This document shows positions 1-6,763 of a DNA stretch of 64,000 bases, piece after piece (position 1 is the stretch's first letter; each line of letters opens with the position of its first letter). The stretch covers positions 310,001-374,000 of the forward strand of contig NZ_JAAZQJ010000003.1 in the NCBI RefSeq assembly GCF_012275375.1, read 5' to 3'. A program made the position numbers and the translations under genes. The notes under the pieces were generated by a model. That model did not search any database and had not been told where the DNA came from. It saw only the letters and a list, made by a program, of their open reading frames with translations. This DNA comes from Dyella sp. SG609. GTDB taxonomy: Bacteria > Pseudomonadota > Gammaproteobacteria > Xanthomonadales > Rhodanobacteraceae.

Positions 1-3
1 ATA

Positions 4-1347
4 GTGACCACCCCCATCCAACCCCGCCTCACCCAGGTCTTCCGCTTCGTCCGCTGCGGCTACGCCGACGGCGTGGCCGAGCTGGCCTATGCCTTCGACA
101 ACGGCGAGGAACTGGTCGAGCGCGTGCGCTTCCCCCATGCGCCCGCCGTACCGCCCGCGCATGCCGCCGCCTTTGAGCGCGCGCTCAAGCTGCTGCACCT
201 GGTCGCGGGCGTCAGCTACTACAAGGCCGGCGTGCCGCCGCGCATCGAAGTGGCCGGCGGTCCGCTGGACGACGCCACCGCCGATCTGCTCGACGCGCTG
301 TACCTGCACGGGCTGGCCGAATTCGCCTACCGCAACGGGCTGGACCTGCGCGGCCGCATCGCTTTCCCGCGCGGTGGTGCCACGCAAGCGGCCGCTCCCG
401 CCTTGAAGCTGCCCGCGCGCACCCTGGTGCCGATCGGCGGCGGCAAGGATTCGCTGGTGGCGGTGGAGGCGATCAAGTCCGCCGGCGGCGAAGCGACCGC
501 GGTGTGGGTGGGCAATTCGGAACTGATCGCCGCCTGCGCGGCGCGCACCGGGCTGCCCACGCTCAATATCCAGCGCGAGCTGGCGCCGCAGTTGTTCGAC
601 CTCAATCGCCTGGGCGCGTGGAACGGGCATATCCCGGTGACCGCGGTGAACTCGGCGATCCTGGCGCTGGCGGCCATTCTCTACGGCTACGACAGCATCG
701 CCTTCGCCAACGAGCGCTCGGCATCGGCCGCCACGCTGGAATACGAAGGCCAGCAAGTGAATCACCAGTGGAGCAAGGGCTATGCGTTCGAGCAGCTGCT
801 GGGCGACTGGCTGCACGCGCAGGTGGCGGCGGATCTCGATTACTTCTCGCTGCTGCGCCCGTACTCGGAGCTTGCGGTGACGCGCGCGTTCGCCAAGCTC
901 ACGCCGTATTTCGACGTGTTCTCCAGCTGCAACCGCAACTTCCGCATCCTCGGTCCCAAGCCGGCGGACCGCTGGTGCGGGCAGTGCCCGAAATGCCATT
1001 TCGTGTTCCTGGCGCTGGCGCCGTTCCTGCCCAAGCCGCGCCTGCTGCAGATCTTCGGCCGCAACCTGCTGGACGACGACAGCCAGGCCGCCGGCTTCGA
1101 CGCGCTGCTGGAATACCAGGACCACAAGCCGTTCGAATGCGTGGGCGAAGGCGCCGAGGCGCGCGCCGCCATGTATGCGCTGAGCCAGCGGCCGGAGTGG
1201 CAGGAAGACGCGCTGGTCGCGCGTTTCCGCGGCGAGATCCTGCCGCAGCTCGACGTCTCCGCGCTGGCGCTGGAGCCGTGGCTGCAGGCTTCGCCGGAAC
1301 AGCGCATTCCCGCCCGCCTGCGCGGTGCGCTCGACTTCTTCGCCTGA
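4..1347 (+). CDS. murL: UDP-MurNAc-L-Ala-L-Glu epimerase MurL
   Basis: MurL inverts the terminal L-Glu of UDP-MurNAc-L-Ala-L-Glu to D-Glu, replacing the usual glutamate racemase supply of D-Glu for peptidoglycan; it acts in the cytoplasm. The 447-residue protein carries a PP-loop-like nucleotide motif, PIGGGKDS, at about residues 143-150, and a cysteine cluster WCGQCPKC near residue 323. Both fit the MurL family described in Xanthomonas. The strongest support is context: the next gene, 9 bases downstream, is a MurD2-type ligase, and the pair is the hallmark of this pathway. The start chosen is a GTG three bases into the window; the frame is open to the edge, so a start further upstream cannot be excluded. 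Function is inferred from family and neighbour, with no biochemical evidence here. Confidence 0.85.
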   Translation: MTTPIQPRLTQVFRFVRCGYADGVAELAYAFDNGEELVERVRFPHAPAVPPAHAAAFERALKLLHLVAGVSYYKAGVPPRIEVAGGPLDDATADLLDALYLHGLAEFAYRNGLDLRGRIAFPRGGATQAAAPALKLPARTLVPIGGGKDSLVAVEAIKSAGGEATAVWVGNSELIAACAARTGLPTLNIQRELAPQLFDLNRLGAWNGHIPVTAVNSAILALAAILYGYDSIAFANERSASAATLEYEGQQVNHQWSKGYAFEQLLGDWLHAQVAADLDYFSLLRPYSELAVTRAFAKLTPYFDVFSSCNRNFRILGPKPADRWCGQCPKCHFVFLALAPFLPKPRLLQIFGRNLLDDDSQAAGFDALLEYQDHKPFECVGEGAEARAAMYALSQRPEWQEDALVARFRGEILPQLDVSALALEPWLQASPEQRIPARLRGALDFFA

Positions 1348-1356
1348 GCGCCGCGC

Positions 1357-2715
1357 ATGCGTATCGCTGAACTGGCCGGCCGGCGCGTCGCCATCTGGGG
1401 CTTCGGCCGCGAGGGGCGCGCCGCCATCGCGGCGCTGCGCCAGCGCCTGCCGGCATTGACGCTGACGCTGTTCTGCGGCGAGGCGGAAGTGGCCGGTGCG
1501 CAGGCGTTCGATGCGGCGCTCACGGTGCATGGCCGCGAGCCCGATGCGATCGATCTCGCCGCGTTCGACGTCGTGGTGAAGTCGCCCGGCGTCTCGGCCT
1601 ACAAGCCCGCGCTGCTCGCCGCGCAGGAGGCCGGCCTGCGCCTCACCTCGGGTACCGCGCTGTGGTTCGGCGAGAATCCGCAGGCCAAGGTCGTCGCCGT
1701 CACCGGCACCAAGGGCAAGAGCACCACCACCGCGCTGCTCGCGCACCTGGCGCGTGCGCTGGGCGTGCGTACCGCGCTGGCCGGCAATATCGGCATGCCG
1801 CTGCTGGAACTGCTCGGCCAGTCCGCCGAGCTGTGGGCGATCGAGCTGTCCAGCTTCCAGACCGGCGAAGCCGGTCCGCTGGCGCTGGGCGTGATCACCA
1901 GCCTGTACGAGGAACATCTCGACTGGCACGGCTCGCGCGAACGCTACGTCGCCGACAAGCTCAAGCTCGCCGACGTCTCGCAGCGCCTGCTGGTGAATGC
2001 GCTGCAAGCCTCGCTGCTGGAAAAGACCGCCGGCCATCGCGCACGCCTGCTGTTCGGCGAGGCGCAGGGCTGGCATGTGGCGAACGGCTTTATCCGCCGC
2101 GGCAGCGCCGACATTTTCGAAGCGAAGCGCCTCGCCGCTCCTGGCGCGCACAACGCGCTCAACGCCTGCGCCGCGCTCGCCGCGCTGGAAGCGATGGGCT
2201 ACGACGCCGTCGCCGCCGCGCCCGCCCTCGCCAGCTTCGTGCCGCTGCCGCACCGCCTGCAGCCGCTGGGCGAGCGCGACGGCGTGCTGTGGGTCAACGA
2301 TTCGATCAGCACCACGCCGCTGGCCACGCTGGCCGCGCTGGAAAGCCTGCACGGCCGCGCGGTCACCGTGCTGGCCGGCGGCCACGACCGTGGCCTGGAC
2401 TGGTCGGACTTCGTCGCCGAGGAACTGGCGCACCCGCCGCACGCCATCGTATGCAGCGGCGCGAACGGCCCGCGCATCGCCGCGGCGCTGCGCGAGGCGA
2501 AGGTGGCAACCACCCTGGTGGAAGCCGCCAACCTCGACGCCGCGGTGGCCGAGGCGCGCAAGCTCACGCCCACCGGCGGTTGCATCCTGCTGTCGCCCGG
2601 CGCGCCGAGCTTCGACCAGTTCCACGACTACGCCGAGCGCGGCCGCCGCTTCGCGGACCTGGCCGGCTTCGATGGCCGCGCCATCACCGGCATCGCGGGA
2701 TTGGGCATCGCCTGA
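1357..2715 (+). CDS. murD2: UDP-MurNAc-L-Ala--L-glutamate ligase MurD2
   Basis: This Mur ligase adds glutamate to UDP-MurNAc-L-Ala; the MurD2 type uses L-Glu rather than D-Glu. It has 452 residues, the normal MurD length. An N-terminal Rossmann-like domain (VAIWGFGREG, residues 11-20) is followed by the ATP-binding motif VTGTKGKSTTT at about 115-125. The central-domain motif ELSSFQ lies near residue 163 and the C-terminal ligase domain holds VNDSISTTP near 312. The ATG lies nine bases after the murL stop, so the two genes are probably cotranscribed, which matches sequential reactions. A conventional MurD using D-Glu is the alternative, but adjacency to murL favours MurD2. A GTAGGTTGGGG repeat begins 15 bases after the stop. 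Confidence 0.87.
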   Translation: MRIAELAGRRVAIWGFGREGRAAIAALRQRLPALTLTLFCGEAEVAGAQAFDAALTVHGREPDAIDLAAFDVVVKSPGVSAYKPALLAAQEAGLRLTSGTALWFGENPQAKVVAVTGTKGKSTTTALLAHLARALGVRTALAGNIGMPLLELLGQSAELWAIELSSFQTGEAGPLALGVITSLYEEHLDWHGSRERYVADKLKLADVSQRLLVNALQASLLEKTAGHRARLLFGEAQGWHVANGFIRRGSADIFEAKRLAAPGAHNALNACAALAALEAMGYDAVAAAPALASFVPLPHRLQPLGERDGVLWVNDSISTTPLATLAALESLHGRAVTVLAGGHDRGLDWSDFVAEELAHPPHAIVCSGANGPRIAAALREAKVATTLVEAANLDAAVAEARKLTPTGGCILLSPGAPSFDQFHDYAERGRRFADLAGFDGRAITGIAGLGIA

Positions 2716-2729
2716 TCGGTGCGAATGTC

Positions 2730-2896
2730 GTAGGTTGGGGTGAGCCGCAGGCGAACCCCAACATCGCAAAGTCCGGGCGCAGCGCATCGTTGGGGTTACT
2801 GGCTGCATCAGCAGCCAGCCCCTCGGGCCATCCGCTACGCGGATGTTCGCTACGGCATCCTGCCTTCGCAGTCGCCTGCGGCTCACCCCAACCTAC
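2730..2896. repeat. GTAGGTTGGGG palindromic repeat (family A), long copy
   Basis: The outer arms are GTAGGTTGGGGTGAGC and its inverse GCTCACCCCAACCTAC. Between them lie a second inner arm (gcgaaccccaacat) and about 100 bases of further sequence. The copy fills most of the gap between murD2 and the OsmC gene and ends 11 bases before that start codon. The same arms recur at six other loci in this window. Confidence 0.85.
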
Positions 2897-2907
2897 GAGG
2901 AATTTGC

Positions 2908-3309
2908 ATGAGCCGCGTTGCCTCCGCCTCCATCGTCTCCACCGGCACCGACTACCTGCACCACATCCAGGCCGGCCATTACGCGCTGGATACCGACGAA
3001 CCGAAGGCCCTGGGCGGGCAGGGCGCGGCGCCCGCGCCGTTCGATCTGTATCTCTCGTCGCTGGCCGCCTGCACCGCGATCACGCTGCGCATGTACGCGC
3101 AGCGCAAGGGCTGGAACCTGGGTGAGTTCCGCGCGGAGCTGAGCCTGACGCGCGACGACGAAGGCAAGCTGCATATCCTGCGCGTGCTGCATTCGGATCA
3201 GCCGCTGAGCGACGAGCAGTGGAAGCGTTTGCTGGAAATCGTGGCGAATACGCCGGTGACGAAGGCGATGCGCGAGGGGGCGGAAATCAGCAGCGAGCGT
3301 GGAAGCTGA
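2908..3309 (+). CDS. OsmC family protein
   Basis: This is a 133-residue OsmC/Ohr-fold protein, a family of thiol-dependent peroxide reductases. One expected cysteine is present in the helix LAACTAITLRMYA (about residues 52-64). The second family cysteine, usually in a CPV segment, appears replaced by threonine in ANTPVTKAM (about residues 113-121), so classic two-cysteine peroxidase activity is doubtful. The ATG at 2908 has GAGGAA seven bases upstream, formed right at the edge of the preceding repeat. Longer in-frame starts lie inside the repeat and are unlikely. It looks monocistronic, between a repeat upstream and another downstream. Confidence 0.82.
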   Translation: MSRVASASIVSTGTDYLHHIQAGHYALDTDEPKALGGQGAAPAPFDLYLSSLAACTAITLRMYAQRKGWNLGEFRAELSLTRDDEGKLHILRVLHSDQPLSDEQWKRLLEIVANTPVTKAMREGAEISSERGS

Positions 3310-3337
3310 GCTTCCGGTAAGCCACGACATACCAAAG

Positions 3338-3531
3338 CCGTCATTCCGGCGCAGGCCGGAATCCAGTGGCGATATCGCCCGATGTTTGCGTGCGGATTAA
3401 AGAGCTGAATGCTCTTCCGCCAAAACCAGACGTGGTCGCTACTGGATGATTCGCTTCGCTCACCCCTTCGGGGCCGCCCTGCGGGCGTTCTTCGCGCTGC
3501 GCGCTCGTCCGGCCTGCGCCGGAATGACGGC
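3338..3531. repeat. Inverted CCGTCATTCCGGCGCAGGCC repeat pair (family C)
   Basis: A 30-base element, CCGTCATTCCGGCGCAGGCC plus GGAATCCAGT, starts at 3338, and its inverse ends at 3531 (ggcctgcgccggaatgacgg). About 140 bases lie between the arms. It sits between the convergent OsmC and amidase genes. A similar pair occurs at 22209-22342. No gene is supported in the spacer. Confidence 0.75.
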
Positions 3532-3569
3532 TTCGTTGGAGTCCGGCGTGGATTTGACGGCGCAACGAT

Positions 3570-4346
3570 CTATGGCGCAGCCACCGCGCCCAATTGCTTC
3601 GCCAGTGCATACAGCACACGCAAGTCGTCACTGTCGAGCGTGTCGCCATCCATCCCCCGAAAGTGATGATGAAACGACCGCACCGCCGCCGCCCGGTTAT
3701 CCAGCGCATAGCCGACCAGCCCCAGCGCCATCCACGGATCGAAGCCCGCCGGTGGATCCACCAGCGGCCCCTGCGGCCATAAGCCATACCCGGCATCGGC
3801 CAGCCGGTTCCACGGAAACAGCGGGCCGGGATCGTCCTTGCGCCCCGGCGCCAGGTCTTCGTGCCCGATCACCTGCGTGCGCGGAATGCGCAGGCGCGAG
3901 GTGAGATCCGCCAGCAAGCGCAGCAGGCTGTCGATCTGCGGCTGCGCGAACGGCGTGTGGCCGTCGTTGTCCAGCTCGATGCCGATCGAGGCGGAATTGA
4001 GGTCGGTGATGGTGCCCCAGCGCCCCGGTCCCGCATGCCAGGCGCGCTGCTCGTCCGCCACCAGCTGGTAGATATGGCCGTCCGCGCCGATCAGGTAATG
4101 CGCGCTCACCGGGCCGCCGCTGTTGGCGGTGCGCAGGGTGTCCAGGCTCTGCTGCACCGAGTGCTGGTCGGTGAAGTGCAGCACGATCACCACCGGCCGG
4201 CGGATATCGTGATTCGGCGAGGGCACCCAGGTGGCCATCGGATTGCGCGCCGGCAGCGGCGCGCAGGCGGCCAGCCAGGCCAGCGGCAGCAGGAGCAGGC
4301 CGCGGCGCGCGGTGCGGAGCAGGGAAGCGCTGGCGGAACGTGGCAC
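3570..4346 (-). CDS. N-acetylmuramoyl-L-alanine amidase lipoprotein (AmiD/AmpD-like)
   Basis: This predicted envelope amidase cleaves the MurNAc-L-Ala bond in peptidoglycan or anhydro-muropeptides. It has 258 residues from a GTG at 4346 with GAGAGA upstream. The N-terminus has basic residues, a hydrophobic stretch and a lipobox LAAC (about residues 22-25), predicting a lipoprotein. The Amidase_2 zinc ligands are visible: His in VIVLHFTD, and His and Asp in GHEDLAPGRKDDPG. A glutamate follows in SIGIELDNDG. Longer in-frame starts on this strand would overlap the divergent acetyltransferase gene and remove the signal peptide, so they were rejected. The combination points to AmiD rather than cytoplasmic AmpD. 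Confidence 0.85.
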   Translation of the reverse strand: MPRSASASLLRTARRGLLLLPLAWLAACAPLPARNPMATWVPSPNHDIRRPVVIVLHFTDQHSVQQSLDTLRTANSGGPVSAHYLIGADGHIYQLVADEQRAWHAGPGRWGTITDLNSASIGIELDNDGHTPFAQPQIDSLLRLLADLTSRLRIPRTQVIGHEDLAPGRKDDPGPLFPWNRLADAGYGLWPQGPLVDPPAGFDPWMALGLVGYALDNRAAAVRSFHHHFRGMDGDTLDSDDLRVLYALAKQLGAVAAP

Positions 4347-4457
4347 GGCGGTCTCTCGCAGCGGAAAACCCGCGGAAAACTGCCGCAGCGCCGCGGCAGC
4401 GTCAAGCCGGAGCCATGCCGGCGCTAAGATCGCAACGACCCTCACTGTTGCCGTGCC

Positions 4458-4916
4458 ATGGACATCCGCCTCGACCGCGACCTCACCGACCACCGCATCA
4501 TCAGCCTGCTGCAGGAACACCTGCGCGACATGGCGCGCCACTCGCCGCCGGAAAGCATCCACGCCCTGGACCTGGACGGCCTGCGCCGGCCGGAGCTGAG
4601 CTTCTGGACCGTGTGGGACGGCGATGACCTGCTCGGCTGCGGCGCGCTCAAGCAACTGGACGCCGCCCACGGCGAGATCAAATCCATGCGCACCGCCAAC
4701 GCGCACCGCCGCCGCGGCGTGGCGGCGGCCATGCTGCGCCATCTGCTGGACCAGGCCGCCGCGCGCTCGTACCGGCGGCTGAGCCTGGAAACCGGCTCGA
4801 TGGCGGCGTTCGAGCCGGCGCGCCGGCTGTACGCCAGCTTCGGCTTCGATTTCTGCGGGCCGTTCGACAGTTACGTCGACGATCCCAACAGCGTGTTCAT
4901 GACGCGCCTGCTGTAA
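4458..4916 (+). CDS. GNAT family N-acetyltransferase
   Basis: This 152-residue GNAT-fold enzyme transfers an acetyl group from acetyl-CoA; the substrate is unknown. The acetyl-CoA-binding signature is HRRRGVAAAMLRHLLD at about residues 81-96. It is preceded by the strand IKSMRTANAH and followed by the C-terminal pattern GSMAAFEPARRLYASFGF, typical of the family (YasA/PhnO-like acetyltransferases). It is transcribed divergently from the amidase gene across a 111-base gap. No specific partner is evident. Confidence 0.85.
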   Translation: MDIRLDRDLTDHRIISLLQEHLRDMARHSPPESIHALDLDGLRRPELSFWTVWDGDDLLGCGALKQLDAAHGEIKSMRTANAHRRRGVAAAMLRHLLDQAAARSYRRLSLETGSMAAFEPARRLYASFGFDFCGPFDSYVDDPNSVFMTRLL

Positions 4917-4999
4917 GCCTGCACCCGCGCCGCCGCGCCCTGGGCAATAATGCGGGCGTCTGCACTTTTGGGGGCGCCGGTACGGCGCGGGGGTGTGCG

Positions 5000-6175
5000 A
5001 TGCATCTGGATCTTTTCACGCTCGGCGTCATCGGACTCGCCGTCGGGGCGACCATTTCCCTGAGTTTCACCCTGCTGGGCCTGGTGCTGCGCGGGCTGCC
5101 GGCGCTGCGCATCTGGGCGGCGGCGTTCTGGATCATCACCCTGGCCGGCCTGGCGCAGGGCCTGGACGAGCGCGAGACCTTCCTGTCCGCCATCGTCGGC
5201 AACGTGCTGATCGCCATCGCCAACGCGGCGATGCTGATGGGCATCGCCGTGCACGTGCGCTATCCGCTGCGCTGGCGCTGGCCCCTGCTGCTGTCGGGCC
5301 TGTTCCTGGCCATGCAGATCGGGTTCCTGCTGGCGTCGCCGGGGCAGCGCGTGGAGGCGCTGGCATTCGGCGCCCGGAGCGTGGTGTGGGATGCGTGGAT
5401 GATCTGGGTGCTGCTGCGCCGCTCGCCGCGCGACCTGCGCGTGAGCTGCGTGTTCACCGCGCTGGTGTTCGGTTCGGATGCGGTGTTCTACGCCATGCGC
5501 TCGATCGTGATGGTGGCGCCGGCCACCACCTCGCAGGTGCTGCTGGCCACGCAGCTGATCACCGCCAATTACCTGTTCGCCATCTTCTGCACCTTCCTGG
5601 TCAGCACCGGTTTCACCCTGATGCTGGCCGAACGCCTCACCCTGGACCTGCGCAGCATGGCGCGCACCGACGGCCTGACCGGCCTGCGCAACCGCAATGC
5701 GGTGATCGAGGACGCCCGCCAGGCGGTGGAGACTTGCCGCGCGCAGGGGTGTACGTCATCCGTGCTGCTGCTGGACCTGGATCGCTTCAAGTCGGTCAAC
5801 GACAGCTGGGGGCATGACGCCGGCGATGAAGTGCTGCGCCATTTCGTCAAGATCGTGCACGCCGTGCAGTTGCCGGATGGGGCGCTGCTGGGCCGCTACG
5901 GCGGCGAGGAATTCCTGCTGGTGCTGCCGGGCATCGATGCCGCGCAGGCCATTGTCGCGGCGGAGGAGGTGCGTTCGCGTGTGGCTGCCTTGCCGGCCCT
6001 GCACGGTGAGCTGCGTATTCCCGTTACTACGAGTGTCGGCGTGGCCGGCGGCAGCGGACTGGATTTCAACGGGTTGATCACCGCTGCCGATGCGGCGCTG
6101 TACCGGGCCAAGCACCGTGGACGCAACCGCGTGGAGTGGGCTGGCTTTCGGCCGGCGGAGACGGCGCTGGGCTGA
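5000..6175 (+). CDS. membrane-anchored diguanylate cyclase (GGDEF)
   Basis: It is predicted to make cyclic di-GMP from two GTP at the inner membrane. Of 391 residues, the first 210 or so form about six hydrophobic segments with no sensor domain I can name. The GGDEF domain begins at RTDGLTGLRNR (about 222-232), and the active-site loop RYGGEEF at 299-305 is intact. The usual RxxD inhibitory site just upstream of the loop is not seen (QLPD is present instead), so product feedback inhibition may be absent. No EAL or HD-GYP domain is attached. The ATG at 5000 is preceded by a weak GGGGGTG. It appears to be a single-gene unit. Confidence 0.9.
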   Translation: MHLDLFTLGVIGLAVGATISLSFTLLGLVLRGLPALRIWAAAFWIITLAGLAQGLDERETFLSAIVGNVLIAIANAAMLMGIAVHVRYPLRWRWPLLLSGLFLAMQIGFLLASPGQRVEALAFGARSVVWDAWMIWVLLRRSPRDLRVSCVFTALVFGSDAVFYAMRSIVMVAPATTSQVLLATQLITANYLFAIFCTFLVSTGFTLMLAERLTLDLRSMARTDGLTGLRNRNAVIEDARQAVETCRAQGCTSSVLLLDLDRFKSVNDSWGHDAGDEVLRHFVKIVHAVQLPDGALLGRYGGEEFLLVLPGIDAAQAIVAAEEVRSRVAALPALHGELRIPVTTSVGVAGGSGLDFNGLITAADAALYRAKHRGRNRVEWAGFRPAETALG

Positions 6176-6272
6176 GTGCGCGCTTCGTCGTCCGGCGGTA
6201 TCGCCTGGTTGTCGCATTGCGGTTGGTTGTCTCGCCTTTGGCGAGTGTTTCGTGCCGCTGCCGCGGCCCGAG

Positions 6273-6435
6273 TTACTTTTTCTCTGCGTGCCCAGAGAAA
6301 AAGTAACCAAAAAGAGAGGGCACCCTGCTTGGCGCCCTCAGCAGCAAAGCTGCTGAGGGTCCGTGAGGGCTGGCCGGGCTTTTTGACAGGGCATCCATGC
6401 CCTGATCAAAAAGGCGGGGACATCGTGTCCCCGCC
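6273..6435. repeat. array of four consecutive hairpins
   Basis: Four strong stem-loops lie end to end. At 6273-6306 TTACTTTTTCTCTG pairs perfectly with its inverse around a 6-base loop. At 6335-6359 CCCTCAGCAGC pairs with GCTGCTGAGGG around AAA. At 6379-6413 there is a near-perfect stem with CTTTTTGA arms. At 6413-6435 GGCGGGGACA pairs with TGTCCCCGCC around TCG. No coding sequence is supported. It could terminate the GGDEF transcript, or be a dispersed repeat or a structured RNA. Confidence 0.7.
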
Positions 6436-6582
6436 CCCCCGCGGGGGCCTTTTCGTCCAGCCCTCACCGCCGGCGCCAAGGGGACCCGGTGGATCAAGAG
6501 CAAGATCAAGAGCCAAAGCGCACAAGCGGAACGCCGCGGCTGCGCCGCAGGCTCTTCGTTCGATTATCGCCCCGCCCTACAT

Positions 6583-6745
6583 CCCCCTCTCCCCTCCGGG
6601 GAGAGGGCCGGGGTGAGGGGCCGGGCGGAGCGACGGGCTGACGGTCGAGAAAGCCCAAAAGCTTTTCTTCTCTTCGTCGCAACGCCACCGCGAGCACCCG
6701 CCCCTCATCTGCCTGCCGGCATCTTCTCCCCGGAGGGGAGAAGAG
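6583..6745. repeat. purine-rich repeat pair (family B)
   Basis: The left arm has ctcccctccggggagagggccggggtgaggggcc and the right arm ccctcatctgcctgccggca then ttctccccggaggggagaaga; each arm contains its own small palindrome. This copy lies just downstream of the minus-strand GH3 gene. The 588-base gap from 6176 to 6763 holds only this element, the hairpin array and about 150 bases of unremarkable sequence. Confidence 0.8.
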
Positions 6746-6763
6746 TTTCACGATGCGGCTCTA

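Noticed and set aside
6583-6745. Family B elements considered as CRISPR repeats
   Set aside because: Copies are dispersed kilobases apart, lie singly or in pairs, and have no regularly spaced unique spacers.
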